Assembly (NCBI RefSeq): GCF_964355755.1
Contig: NC_092673.1
Coordinates: forward strand, 30,881,001-30,945,000
Direction of reading: 5' to 3'
Length of the DNA: 64,000 nucleotides
DNA from: Antedon mediterranea
Taxonomy: Eukaryota > Echinodermata > Crinoidea > Comatulida > Antedonidae
Position numbers and translations under genes: made by a program
Part shown: one piece after another, positions 1 to 11,443 of the stretch
Layout of the letters: each line of letters starts with the position of its first letter
Numbering within the stretch: the first letter of the stretch is position 1
Notes under the pieces: model-generated
Databases searched by the model: none
Seen by the model: only the letters and a program-made list of their open reading frames with translations
Told to the model about the DNA's origin: nothing

Positions 1-1626
1 GGTAGTTAGGGAATATCTTGAATTTTCTGTGAAAAAATTATTAACAAAAAAGGCTTTTTTGCAGATTCATACTCTATCACATACAATATACACCAAAAAA
101 TTCCCGCCGTGGTTAGGATTCCGGCACTGGAACTCAACTGCCCAGCGTTAGGGATTCCGACACGCTATTGCGCATGCCCAGAGCGAGGTAATCGGCGACT
201 CTATACTTATCAACGGCGATGGATTATTTCATACTGAGCTGCGCCACACGGTGAACTAGCCTAGCCTAGATGCCTTCTAATATGGGATCCACTAATCTAG
301 GCTAGGGCTACCAGTTAGACTACGTGACCAGTGGGCCTATAGTATTTATTTTGTAATTAAAAAGTGGTTGCTTCATTCATATATAAAATTCATATCATAT
401 GAATTATATAATTAGCCTACATGACTAGTTTTATGATTTTTCATAACGCATTATACTGGGCGCTAGTTCCGTTTCGCACCTGTTTTTTGGTTAAGTAACT
501 TTATCGTGAGTACCACACCTTAGAATTAGGCCTCAAAAATATTTTTACAAAATAAATCCTTTAAATTGATGAATTTACAGACGTGTTTCTCGCACATCGG
601 TTCGTGAATTTCGCATACTCAATGTTCAATTTTGTTGTTTCTATGGAGCGCCAAAAGAGCAATCATAATAGAGGGCTAAAAACTCAATAAATTGCGTATA
701 TTTAATGCATTTATTGGTGAAAATTACGTTCAATTTTATCATATTTTGTCAATGTCAATGCAACAAAAATTTTACTGTTGATACTGTACATGGTTTTTGC
801 AGGAACTTTTAGGAATGAAAATCGACAAATTCATCATCATATTACATGTACTGTAGGGGTATACCTGATCTAAATAATATTCCTCTTAGTCTTACTATAG
901 TCTTAGTAGTCCAGTCCCTAAGGGGAGAAAAAGGGGTGGGATGTTACCAGACTGGATACAAATTTTTCAATATAGCAGTTTGGTAGAGTATAGTGTGGAG
1001 ATGCCAAAACAAAGTTACTGGAAATCTGATTTGACCTCTGTGACCTCTGACCTCAATTTGTATATTTTTCTATTATATAACTAAAAATCGCCATATCTTG
1101 ACAACGCATGGACATTTTAAATTAATTTTTTTGTCAAAATGCTTGGAAGATATATATTTATATTCGCTATAATGAAAAAAAATGTTAAAAAATGGCCGCA
1201 AAGGCTTTATTTTTCAGTTTGACCTTTGACCTTGATTGCCTAATATCTCAATAACACGCAATCTCAGAGATTTGAGAATGGGCTCAAAATGTTAAGAAAA
1301 TAAATCTAATATTTAGTCTAATAGAAACTTTTTTCAAAAAATTACCATAAATTAAGCTTTTTTGACCCTTGACCTCTAATGTTTGAATATGTCGATATCT
1401 CGGTAACTATTTGTCCTAAAAAGTTCAGTTTGGTGTCAAATTGTTCAAAATATACACATTTATACTTGCTCTAACAAAATATTTTGTCAGTATTCCTTTG
1501 GAAATGTCAATTTGAGCTATGACACATCGTTTTGCATATATTTAGCAATTAATAATCTATAAAAAAAGAGGGGAGGGGGTTGGGGTGGATGGAGAGACAT
1601 TTTTTTACATGTTACACAAATGTTAA

Positions 1627-1760
1627 ACTCTGTCTACACTATAAAACTTTATGCGACAAAAAAGTGTGATGTGCCCATATATGGACACGATGACATCATA
1701 TCACTACCATATTTGGACACATCACACCTTTTTTGTTAAACTAGTTTATAGTGTAGACAA
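1627..1760. mobile_element. Palindromic MITE, family A
   Basis: Left end reads CTCTGTCTACACTATAAAAC and right end TTTATAGTGTAGACA, inverted copies of each other. The interior holds CCATATATGG, a perfect CArG box, and complementary GTGATGTGCCC / CACATCAC tracts. It sits in the loop of the foldback element. The immediate flanks (1577-1603 and about 1770-1800) are also inverted copies of one another. Confidence 0.8.
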
Positions 1761-1780
1761 ATATGTAAAAAATATGTGTC

Positions 1781-1840
1781 TCTCCATCACCCCAACCACC
1801 TCTCCATCACCCCAACCACCTCTCCATCACCCCAACCACC
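1781..1840. repeat. 20-bp tandem repeat, three copies
   Basis: TCTCCATCACCCCAACCACC is repeated three times without change, so the array is young or conserved by conversion. A complementary copy of part of the unit lies at 1577-1597, on the other side of the adjacent MITE. Confidence 0.9.
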
Positions 1841-2109
1841 TCCCCCTCTCTCGCATTTCCAATGCTACTGCATGCATCTATACACATCAAAATGGCCGGA
1901 ATTGTACTGGAAAGTTTTTAGCTACATTTGAAAATAAGTCCCAGAGGATGGGTGTATTGTAATGTTATCAAAATTATGTCAATTGTTTGTAATGGGAAAG
2001 TTTCAAAACTACATTTGGAATATTTGCTAATAATATCACATGCTATTATAGATATACTTATTTTCCCCTGACAAAGTAATTTTGACAAATATTTTTGTTG
2101 ACTATGCAA

Positions 2110-2290
2110 TTTTAATGTCACACATAATAGTTATTTACTATTTCATCAACAATTGGATTGAAAAAAAATTATATAGTGCATACCCAAAAAAACTGTAATT
2201 CAAAGCAAAAAATAGGCTGGAAGTCAATGTGGTTTTGGTTAAATTAACTGTTTATTTTGTCTTTAAAGTGATATTTACTCTATTTTTTAG
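2110..2290. repeat. Dispersed AT-rich repeat (second copy at 16937-17090)
   Basis: TTTTAATGTCACA(CA)TAATAGTTATT, AACTGTAATT, GAAGCAAAAA and TTTATTTTGTCTTT occur in the same order and orientation here and in ZER1 intron 8 (16937-17090). The two copies are clearly related but diverged. No coding content is visible. Confidence 0.55.
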
Positions 2291-2870
2291 ATTAGCCCTT
2301 TGATTAAACACCTTTTCAAATGCAGTGAAGATCTTAAGTGTCGCCTTGTCTTACTAATCTTCCTTAACTACTCTTTTAACGATCGTAATCAATATTTGTT
2401 GAGGTATAATTATTCCCTCTAATAATGGTAATGCCTGTTTTATTGAGTCAAATGCTTTCTGATAATCTCTAAATCAAAGATTTGGTGATATTCATTTCCT
2501 TTTTATTTTAGTTGATTAACAAACTGTATAAGATGGTCCTACTGTATGAAGCCATATATATTAGTTTATGTACTTCTAGTCGGTCTCTGATTTTGTTTTT
2601 TGATTATTTGTGTACATGTGATAATGTTCGTTTGGTCGGTAATGGTTGATGTCAGTTTTGTCATGTTTTTGTGGTTAAAAGTACATCATTGCTTAATCTC
2701 TTCATTTCTTCTGGTTTCAAAGATGTTGTTGTATAGTGTTATGAGCTGGATGTGTTATTGCCTCATCAAGCTTCATCATCAGTGTTGGAGCTTTGTTTTC
2801 TTGCATTTGCCTTAAAGCCTCTTTCATTTTCTCTACAAGAATAGATGGTAATTTTTTTGACTGCTCACTG
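2290..2870 (-). pseudogene. Degenerate LINE reverse-transcriptase fragment
   Basis: Read on the minus strand with frameshifts, pieces of a non-LTR reverse transcriptase appear in the expected order. First comes LPSILVEKMKEALRQMQENK (the helix before the 'NKAPG' block), then HDKTDINHYRP (like the common KGDxxxxxNYRPI), then KNKIRDRLE, and FRDYQKAFDSIKQ (the F-x-D-Y-x-K-A-F-D-S catalytic block A). Stops and frame changes separate the pieces, so it is dead. The copy lies in the loop of the foldback element, either a later insertion or captured cargo. The family cannot be fixed from this fragment. Confidence 0.7.
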
Positions 2871-4739
2871 GTTCGTTTTCCTTTTATATTCCACTACAGT
2901 ATGTTCTTGAAAAGAAATCAGCTTTGTAATTAATTTGTCTTTGATCCTTTTCAGATTTCTAATATTTCAAACATATGTTTTTATTTTTCACTCTTTTCTT
3001 CGCTTTTTCCTCACTGTTTTCAACATTTCATTTGTTCAGCATACTTCAAGCAATGAATTGATAATTAGGTTATGTGTTTTATGAGTATCAAATCGCATTG
3101 GTTAATTCTTCTTTTCTCTTTATTTAAAAAAAAAATGTTATTCAACTTTAAGTTTATCTAATTTTATGTTGATATTAAGTGTTGCTCTTACGGTGTAGGC
3201 CTACCATGCAATGGAATTATATATTGAAATTAAATTAAACATTAAGTTTTAAGAAAATTGTAAAAGGTAAACTAAATAGGATATTGAATGTAGTCTGGTC
3301 CATTAAATCTATATTTTAGGTATATTATTATAAGTATGACACATGCACGCTTAACAGTATATTCTGATCATAACTCAAACTGGCATTTCCAGTTAAAATA
3401 TGATAACATCTTCTATTAGAGCTAATATAAATGTTTACATTCTGAACAATTTGACACCAAATTGAACTTTTTATGAAATTTGGTTACAGAGATACAGACA
3501 TATTTAAACATTAAAGGTCAAAGGTCAGTAAATGACATTTCCTGTGAATTAGGAAGAACATGTTTAATTAGAGTATATATAAATATGTATGCTCTTAACA
3601 ATTTGAAACAAATTTCAAGAAATTTTGACCAGTAGTTATTGAGATATAGTAAGCCGAGGTCAAAGGTCAAAACATTGAGAAATTACATTTCCGGTCGTTT
3701 TTTAAAAAAAAGTTCTATTAGAGCGAATATAAATATGTACCCTCTGATCTATTTGACACCAATATCATTTCAATTGTCAAACCCGTTGCGGAGATATGGC
3801 TGTTTAAGATAGAAATATAAAAATTGAGGTCAGAGGTCACAGAGGTCAAATCAGATTTCCAGTAACTTTGTTTTGGTATCTCCATATCATGTTCTATCAA
3901 CATGCCAAAGGGCACACTTGTATCCACTATGGTAACCTCATTTCCCCTTAGGGACCGGACTATAGGTCTAGGGTTGGTTGCTATTTGAAAACAGCAAATT
4001 ATTAGCAGTAAAATGTTACAGCATTTTTATTGACAAAATATATTAAAATTAAACGTGTATTTCAATAGTAAATGCATTAAAAGAAGACGCATTCCACTGA
4101 GTTTTTAACCATCTATTGTTGTTGCTCTTTTGGTGCTCCATAGAAACGAAAATATTGAACTTCGAGTATGCTAAATTCGCGAACAGTATGCGAGAAACAT
4201 GTCTGTAAAATCATCAATATAAGGATTTATTAGTTACTTTTTATGTTACGATTCTTCTTCATAAAAGTACTTATGAGGCCCAATTTTAAGGTGTGGTATT
4301 CACAATAAGTTTGGAGTCAAAAGGAAGTCGAAATAAAAACAGGTGCGAAACGGAACTAGCGCCTTATACTGTACATATACAACATGCAATCACAAGTTGA
4401 TTTGTTGACGGCAGCCACCGCGTGGATGTGAAAAAACTGTTCGGGAAGTCAGGGTCGCAACGCTAAAAACTGCATTACGATTCTTAGATAGATACTGATA
4501 CTTAATTCATGTATGGCATTGGCCAAGTTTCATCCATCGCTCTCTCCCCCGCGCAACGACTATCTAGGCTACACTACAGTAAATCCCTATAACACTCCGA
4601 CTCTCCGTGGTGTGGCACTTTGGTGCAAGCTATAATTCACTTCCCAGAGCTCTGGGCATGCGCAATAGCGTGTCGGATTCCCTAACGGTGGGCAGTTGAG
4701 TTCCGGTGCCGGAATCCTAACCACGGCGAAAAATTCCTC

Positions 4740-5150
4740 GAGACATCAGAGGATGGGGAAAGTGGTTAAACTTGACCTTTGACCTTACAAGGCATATGAC
4801 ACTGTATCTCGGTAACCATTGGTCCGAGAGACTTAGTTTTTGCACCAAAATGTTCTTTATATACATATTTATATTTACTATAATGAAGTATTTTTTCAAA
4901 AATTCATTATAAATTGTGGAAAATGACCTTTGACCTTTTAAGGCATATAACACATGTATCTCATTCTCAGTGATCCTTGGTCATAGAGACTTACTTTTGG
5001 CATCAAAATGTTTCTTATATGCATATTTATGTTTCTTGTAATAAAGTATTTATAAAAAATGAATTAGAAATGGTGGAAAGTCATGACCTTAGATGATCAT
5101 GAAGCTGTATTCTGAAGACCATAGGTCTTAAACAAATCATAATTTTCATC
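4740..5150. repeat. ~150-bp repeat with DR1-like AGGTCA half-sites
   Basis: Two head-to-tail units start with TTGACCTTTGACCTT (about 4770) and ATGACCTTTGACCTTTT (about 4923), 152 bp apart, followed by similar text (GTATCTCGGTAACCATTGGTC, then CACCAAAATGTTC). Related units occur in both foldback arms (1036, 1220, 1369; 3513, 3658, 3826) and at 9725-10015. Confidence 0.75.
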
Positions 5151-5332
5151 AGAGAATCATTAAAAGAATGTCAAAATTTCAATTCTGTGTATTAAAAAAT
5201 AGAAAGCAAAAGAAGTTGGCAAAGTCCAAAAGGCAAGTCTGAGTGGGAGGAGCCATATTAACTAACGTTCGAAACAAAACGCAATTACACACACAAAACA
5301 AACACACACGCATATTCACCCGTAATGTATTC

Positions 5333-5480
5333 CTATCCCAAAAAGTTAATTATGTCTTCTTACCTCACAAATTTTGTTCTTGTATAATAAAGAACCCTTA
5401 TCCCAAACAGTTAATTATCTCACATATTTTGTTCTTGTATAATCATGTATCCCTATGCCAAAAACTTAATTATGTCTCCT
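5333..5480. repeat. Short degenerate tandem repeat, ~55-66 bp, about 2.5 units
   Basis: The string TAT(C/G)CCAAAA(A/C)(A/C)(G/C)TTAATTAT begins three successive units, with ATTTTGTTCTTGTATAAT shared by the first two. Open frames across it are a by-product of the repeat and not a gene. Confidence 0.6.
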
Positions 5481-5504
5481 CCTAATGTCATATGCTATAT
5501 GGGA

Positions 5505-5700
5505 TCCTTATGGCATCGGATCTTTTCTGTTCTCTATGGCTCTGTAATGGAAATGGGTAAAACATTTGGTCCATTAGTCTGACCCATAACAGGAAAAACT
5601 TAATTTAACCCATATGGATTTGCCCGAATGAACCCTCTAAGGACCCTTTTGGGATCTCTATGTGGTGCACTACATGAGGTCCTGTATTACTATTAGTAAC
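5505..5700. repeat. Isolated unit(s) of the ~175-bp tandem repeat
   Basis: CATATGGATTTGCCCGAATGAACCC followed by GGACCCTTTTGGGATCTCTATGTGG matches the units at 7683-8100 and 9035-9420. No coding potential. Confidence 0.6.
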
Positions 5701-5906
5701 TAGACATGTAACTCTTCACTTTGACGAGTTTGGTTATCCGCCGCGCAATTTGTGCAACATTAACATTAAGGGGATAGGTTGAGGACAAAAGGAAGTGTTC
5801 ACGTTGGCATTATGACCTGAACTGAAGAATATGATATGTTGTTATTGCTGAATTTTATTATTTAAATTCATATATAGTATACACAGTATAATCTGTATCC
5901 ATATCA

Positions 5907-6228
5907 CATAATAATAATAATACCAGATTTATATAGCGCCCTTTTCATGAGTAATCATGCTCAAAGGCGCTTTACAAGCATTATTACCCCAGTATTTGTT
6001 GGGATCAAACACGTATGGAAACATACTCCCATAATGCAGCCGGTAACCAGCGCAGTTGTGTCTAGATCTAACTGGGTACCCATTTATACACCTGGGTGGA
6101 GAGAGGCAACGTAAGTAAAGTATCTTGCCTACGGATACAAGCAATGCGGCGAGAGTTGGATTCGAACCTAGGTCTGACGATCGGTAGTCCAACGTCCAAC
6201 ACACTGCGCCACACGCCCTCACTACAGT
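5907..6228 (-). mobile_element. tRNA-derived SINE
   Basis: On the minus strand the 5' part has an A-box-like TGGCGCAGTGTGTTGG and a B box GGTTCGAATCC about 45 bp later, the layout of an internal RNA polymerase III promoter. The 3' end reads GGCGCTATATAAATCTGG followed by a TATTATTATTATTATT tail. This end resembles the tail of the LINE fragment at 8101-9030, which may once have supplied the mobilising machinery. The frame over this region (5929-6222) is not a protein gene. Confidence 0.8.
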
Positions 6229-6381
6229 GTAGAATAGGTGAAATTACGGGACCCGCTATTTATTGCAATTTTTAACATGTTGACGGTTTTAAAATGAAAC
6301 GCGAAGGTAGCAATTCCAAAAGAAAATTATCTCAGCAACAACGTATTAGCGTGTAGAAGAAATTTGAATACGTGAAATATT

Positions 6382-6895
6382 GATGCGCGCTCTTTTTTTA
6401 AATGTAATGAATTATGACGCAAAAGATGAAAATACGACCTTTTTTATTTAACTGGCCATATGATGACGTCACAACATCCGATTGGCAACATTTTTACATA
6501 ATTTCGTATCTACAATCCAATAGCTTCCAGAAAAAGTTTTAATCGTGATGATTATCACATTGTATTTTTATGAGCTATAACAGATTAAAATTTACTGTAA
6601 AGATGAAATTAATGCCACACGTGATTTAAATTTTTAGGCATGATGACGTCAAAAAAATTAAAATATTTTTAACTCATGCGAAAGATAATTGATTGACCTA
6701 GACAATATCAAAATCGGGGTGAAAATGGAAAACGGATAAGTGGAGATGCGCTCTATTCAATGTGATGAGCAATGACGAAAGATACAAAAATCCTAAATTT
6801 TATATTCGCGTAGCCATACGATGACACCACAATGTCCGGTTAGCCATATTAATACCTGATCCGATATCTACAACTCATCTACTTCCAGAATATGC
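6382..6895. repeat. Diverged direct duplication (6382-6540 and 6745-6895)
   Basis: Both copies run GATGCGC(GC)TCT, ATGA(A/G)..ATGACG, CCATA(T/C)GATGAC(G/A), CCACAA(C/T), TTTCGTATCTACAA or TCCGATATCTACAA, then CTTCCAGAA. Copies start about 363 bp apart. TGACGTCA (CRE) sites lie at about 6465 and 6651. The stretch 6900-7580 continues AT-rich with many ACGCGT/GCGCGT strings and no gene. Confidence 0.5.
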
Positions 6896-7580
6896 CATCC
6901 ACAAAAAGTTGACCGTCTAGTTTAGAAATTACGACTGTTTAAAAAAAGGCATATTTTAAACGAATTTTTTAACCTTTTCATAAAAAACGCGCGCAAATTG
7001 TCCAAGTCGACGTGCTCGTATGACGTATCTTTAAGTCGAAATTGTTTAAAATTTGGTAAAATTACTAGAAAAGGCTGGAAAAATATAAATCACGCGAAAA
7101 AAATACGTTTTCAATGCTACGTGCGCACCGCACACGTAAAAATGTGCGCATGCGTGGGAATTTTTGACATGCTTAAAACGACATGACACGCGTAGAAAGT
7201 TGATTATAAATTAATTTTGAGCATTTTGAAATTTTAAATGCGCGTGCGTGCGTACCTTTGTGTAAAACACGCAATTTTTTTTCAACAGAAAGTTAGCGCA
7301 TGATATAAATTAAACTTTTGCAAAGTTTCAAGTTGAAATGTTATTTAGTTGTCGAGCTATGTTAAATACGACAAAATCGTTAAATCGCCCGTAAGTCACG
7401 TTGCACAATTGTAAACGTCATGAAAAGCTTCGCTTGACGACGTTACGTAATGTCAATATGTTAAGATAGTTACCGAAATGTTATGTTTGCGAGTTTTAGA
7501 GAAAAGCGTTACACAAAAATCATACAGAAAGAATGAAGATGAATAAAAAGTTGATGATGATGATTTCGTACAATCACAAG

Positions 7581-7610
7581 AGGTTATCCTGCAACTTCGT
7601 TGCGGATAAC
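7581..7610. repeat. Near-perfect hairpin
   Basis: GGTTATCC-TGCAAC, a TTC loop, then GTTGC-GGATAACC forms a 13-bp stem with one bulge. It ends a ~1.3-kb non-coding stretch and may mark the end of a dispersed element. No CTRR motif follows within 12 bases, so I do not call a Helitron. Confidence 0.6.
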
Positions 7611-7682
7611 CAATTAATATGGGGTAAATAGTTCATAGATTCGACCATATATAATAAAACTAAATGTGCACCCTTGATCTTG

Positions 7683-8100
7683 ATTATGGATTTGCCCAAA
7701 TGAACCCAAGGGCCGATCTTCCATGGACCTTTCTGGGTTCTCTATGTGGAGCTACAAGAGGCGCTATATTGGAAATACTGATTGTGGAATGAAAATGTGG
7801 GTTCATATAGATGTCTATGGAATAAATCTGCCTGTGCACCCTCGATCCTTAAAGAAGATTGATTGATTTACCCAAATTAACCCAAGGGCCGGTCCCCCAT
7901 GGATCTCTTCTGGGTTCACTATGTGATCGGGGCTACATAAAGCCCCATATTGGAAATATAATGGGTGACACTGTGGGTTCATGGAATAAAGCTGCCTGTG
8001 ACACTCTCGATCCTTAAGAAATCCATATGGATTTGACTAAAATGAACCAACAGCAGGTCATCTATTTAGACCCTTCCGTGGTTCTCTACTGTATGCTTAT
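7683..8100. repeat. ~175-bp degenerate tandem repeat, interrupted by a LINE
   Basis: Units start near 7683, 7857 and 8027, each with ATGGATTTGCC/ATTTACCC, AAAT(G/T)AACCCAAGGGCC, TGGGTT(C)TCTATGTG, GGAAATA and CTCGATCCTTAA. The third unit breaks off at about 8100, where LINE sequence begins. The array resumes at about 9035. Confidence 0.75.
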
Positions 8101-9030
8101 CCATATTACATCACGATTCCGAAAATCTCTGCCATTGCAACCATCTTCTGTATTAGATCTTAAGCCATCCCCAGAAGTTCAAAATCTTGGGGTTTACATG
8201 GATTCCCACTTGCAGATGGATGCTAACATCAATGCCATCGTTCTGCTATGGTTGGGATTAGGAAGATTGCGCATGGTCTAATTTGTAGATTTCTGGATAG
8301 GGAAACAACTACATGACTTGTGCATGCCTTTATATCATCACGTCTGGACTGCTGTAACAGTATTCATGTCCCACTGTCCAAGACCCTGCTTAGGAAGTTG
8401 CAGATGTTACAAAATAGTGCTGCCCGTCTAGTGTGACGAACTAAGCGTAGAATGAACTGCACTGGCTTCCTATGAAGGAGCGTGTCAACTTCACGATATT
8501 GCTGCTCACATATAAATCTCTTCATGTTGTTTTCACTCCACAATCCTCTTGTGGCAGTCTTCGTTCCAAATCTCAGAATCGTCTTGTTCCTGCTAAAGTT
8601 AAGACCATCTCATAATGGTCACCATGTATTATCTTGTGCAGCTCCTATGCTTTCGAATTTCCTTTCAAATTGCATTAAAGATGCACAGTCGGTGGCTCTT
8701 TCTAAGAGGCTCCTTAATACATATTTTTAAAGATCTATTGTTTAATAAAGCATATTAATCCCCTTTTTTCTCCCTTTTCCATGCCACCTAGATTGTTTAG
8801 ATCTAGTTTAAGTAGGGCAGGATGCGCCCGAGTCCGGGATGACCGAGACACAACTGGTGCTGACTGAGGTTCAATTAGACCGATCCCTGGTTAGTGACAA
8901 GGGCATATCCCCTTACTTCGGTTTGGATTTTTTTTGGCATGGTTGGAATCCCTTTAATCGTATTAGTTGTGTACAGCGCTTAGAGGTTTCACAACATTAG
9001 GAGCTATATAAATCCAGGATATTATTATTA
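8101..9030 (+). pseudogene. 3' end of a non-LTR retrotransposon (CR1/L2-like), degenerate
   Basis: Broken frames give the C-terminal part of a LINE reverse transcriptase in order: VQNLGVYMDSHLQMD (the NLGV-DS block), then LVHAFISSRLDCCNS and LQMLQNSAARLV, then LHWLPMKERVNFTILLLTYK and finally AAPMLSNFL with LSKRLLNTYF. These blocks are characteristic of CR1/L2-type elements. Frameshifts and stops divide them, so the copy is inactive and 5'-truncated, as usual for LINEs. The tail AGCGCTTAGAG, GGAGCTATATAAATCCAGG and TATTATTATTATG matches the tail of the SINE at 5907-6228. Confidence 0.85.
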
Positions 9031-9034
9031 TGAT

Positions 9035-9420
9035 TATGTTCAGTTCTACATTTGGCCCCTGTATCGGATCAATGCATTTGGCTACATAAGGCCCTGTATT
9101 AAAAATATATCGGGTAAAACTGTGGGTTCCAGCCTATCTGGGCAACCCCGATCCTTAAGGAACCGATATGGATGTGCCAAAATTAACCAGGTGTAACATC
9201 TGGATTCTCTATGGCCATACATGCTCTTTATTGGAGATACATGGGTACCTGGATGAAACTGTTTGTCTTATAATATGGATTTGACAACATTGGAAGAAGC
9301 TATTCACCTACGATTCTTAAGGAACTCATCGATTTGTGGGTATTCACTCTATGGCCTAAATTGGCCTTGAATCGGAAATATGTAGATTGAACTGTGGGTT
9401 GCATCGGTCTATGTGGGAAA
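9035..9420. repeat. ~175-bp tandem repeat, continuation after the LINE
   Basis: GGCTACATAAGGCCC, AAACTGTGGGTTC and CCCGATCCTTAAGGAACC match the units before the LINE. At least two more diverged units are visible up to about 9420. Confidence 0.65.
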
Positions 9421-9559
9421 AAGTACTCAATAAATCTTTAAGTTGGTCTGCAGCTCAAATTTTAACTTTGGTTGAGACATATTAACACTGTATTATGTTG
9501 TCAAATAACTTCTGACCAATGTTCTGCTTCACTATTGCCTATCAATTTTTCTGTTTTTC

Positions 9560-10060
9560 TGATGGGTGATTCAGTAACTTTTTCAAAAAAATGTTACGTT
9601 ATGCCAAGTATAAACATATGATTTGTGAACAATTTGACACAAAAATTGGCTCCCTACGACAAATATTTATCAATTTATATTATTATAATAATAGAAATTA
9701 GAATAAATAAACTTAAATTTATGTCAAAGGTCAATAACCACAATTCCCGTCATTTTCAAGCAAGATATTCTGTTAAACTGAATATAGATATATATATCTT
9801 GGGAACAATTTGCTCCTAGTTTTAATTTGCTCCGACCTGCCGTTACTTAGATATGACGAAAAGAGGTCAAATGTCAATAACCACACTTCCGGTCATTTTC
9901 AAGCAAGAACTTCTGTTAAACTGAATAAATATATATCTTGGGAACAATTTGCTCCTAGTTTTAATTCTCTCCGACCTGTCGTTACTTAGATATGGCGAAA
10001 AGAGGTCAAAGGTCAAAATTGCTGAATATGGGGTTTCCGGTCAATTTGACAAAAAAAAAT
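9560..10060. repeat. AGGTCA-rich repeat, three units
   Basis: TCAAAGGTCAATAACC (9726), GAGGTCAAATGTCAATAACC (9862) and GAGGTCAAAGGTCAAAATT (9999) head units about 137 bp apart, each preceded by CTTGGGAACAATTTGCTCCTAG-type text. The family is the same as at 4740-5150 and in the foldback arms; another half-unit (AAATGACCTTTGACCTCAAA) is at 10446. Confidence 0.75.
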
Positions 10061-11443
10061 TCTATTAGAACTAATATTATCATATACATTGTGAACAATT
10101 TGACACCAAAATTAACTCAAATTCAAATGATTCACATTTTTTTACACATGATCATTATATTGGAGAGATATTTTTAGAGAGGTTTCGTTACCATTGAGTG
10201 CTACCTTAATTTTTTTTTTGTGTAAAAAATATCATTTTTTTTTTGGTTTTTTTGGAAAAAATGCTTATAAATTAGTATTAATTGACCAAAAGTCATACTA
10301 TAACCTAATGTATACCTGCATAACTATATATCAAATTAAAGATAATTTAATAAGCTATCATTTGATACTAAATAAAATGAGGTACATTTAAAATTCACAA
10401 CGTTATTAAAACAATAACAGGAGGCGTATCTCTAATTTTACACCAAATGACCTTTGACCTCAAAATTACCCCCTTTCCCAGCTCAAAATTCAAGGAGGAA
10501 TTTTTGGGATGACTTGGGATGCATTAGAACATAAATCCACTAAAAAACCTTTGTTAATAATTATTTCACAGATTTGCATTTTTTTGACCTGAAATTCCCT
10601 AACTAAGGATAAGATCCCCTCGGAGTATGGTCACGTCGACCACATACAATATCTGTGGAACGCCAAAACCGGCGCTCAATGTTACTGTTCAATGTACCAC
10701 TCAATACTAAATTAGTCAGATTTTGAGAAAGACTAACAAATTTAATTTTTATCGGAAAAAATGACATATGAGGTGGATGTACATAATAACCGATTTACAT
10801 ACCGGTATCAAATTAAGAGTATTTCAAGCCTGATAACACGCAACAAAAATTACTCCACCACCTATTATAGACCTCGGTGGTGCGATCGGGCGTGGGTAGG
10901 GGTTTTCAAAAGTTATTTTTAGGGCGCCGATTTTCGCTCTCCGGCTTTTGTACCTCATTTTTAACTTGCGTTTTCTATTAAAATATTTAATAAACATAGA
11001 TTTAAAAAATATATATATTAAAACCCTTAAACAAGATCTTTCCAGACATACGATTTTTATTCACATGCAGGGCTGAAAATTAACGGTTAATGGCAACCTT
11101 TATTTGGTAAGGTACAAGTTTTGTTTGTGGTGTTAACCCGGGTGTTAATAAATGTAATAAAAAGATATATAATTGGGAGAGGGTGGGGATGATTGGGAGA
11201 GGGTGGGGATGATTGTGAGAGAGAGAGAGAGAAAACAATGTAGTTTCTAAAAGGAAAACTTGTTTTTTGTTTTTATTATTATTGCGGGCTTAGCTAGAAT
11301 AGTAGGCCTAATAATTCCACAATTATGTTGTTTCAGATGATGAATCAAGAAATGATAATTAAGCTACTGTAGATATACTGGCCTAATATGGTATAACACC
11401 ACTATTGCCTTCTGCAAATCAAGAAGGACCTAAAGCCTTAAAA
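10061..11443. other. Spacer upstream of ZER1
   Basis: No gene is visible. Poly-T and poly-A tracts fill 10210-10260. A direct repeat ATTGGGAGAGGGTGGGGATG (two copies, about 11173-11212) runs into a (GA)n tract. TTGTTTCAG at about 11328-11336 could be the acceptor of a 5'-untranslated exon of ZER1, and a short upstream frame starts with the ATGATG at 11337. The promoter itself cannot be placed. Confidence 0.4.

Larger units (their letters stand above)
92..4738. mobile_element. Long-inverted-repeat (foldback-type) element, ~4.6 kb
   Basis: Bases 92-1520 and 3350-4738 are diverged inverted copies of each other. Anchor matches seen directly: CCGTGGTTAGGATTCCGG (left) against its complement near 4711-4730; GCGCTAGTTCCGTTTCGCACC at about 460 against 4343-4362; the GACCTCTGTGACCTCTGACC block at 1033 against 3825-3850; CCCTAAGGGGA at 915 against 3944-3954. 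Arms are about 1.4 kb and the loop about 1.8 kb. The inner arms carry the ~150-bp AGGTCA-rich repeat, so the arms are modular, as in sea-urchin TU and Drosophila FB foldback elements. The loop contains a broken LINE reverse transcriptase, a MITE and a 20-bp tandem repeat. No transposase is recognisable, so it looks non-autonomous. Confidence 0.8.

Noticed and set aside
1651-1962. Open frame of 103 codons
   Set aside because: It runs across a palindromic MITE and a 20-bp tandem repeat; the protein has no family features.
5929-6222. Open frame of 97 codons on the minus strand
   Set aside because: It is the translated SINE; A and B boxes and the TATT tail explain the sequence.
7581-7610. Helitron 3' hairpin
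   Set aside because: The hairpin is good, but no CTRR terminus follows at the usual distance and no 5' TC end or Rep/helicase frame was found.
11405-11443. ZER1 start at 11405
   Set aside because: The codon there is TTG; the first in-frame ATG is at 11444 and homology begins after it.
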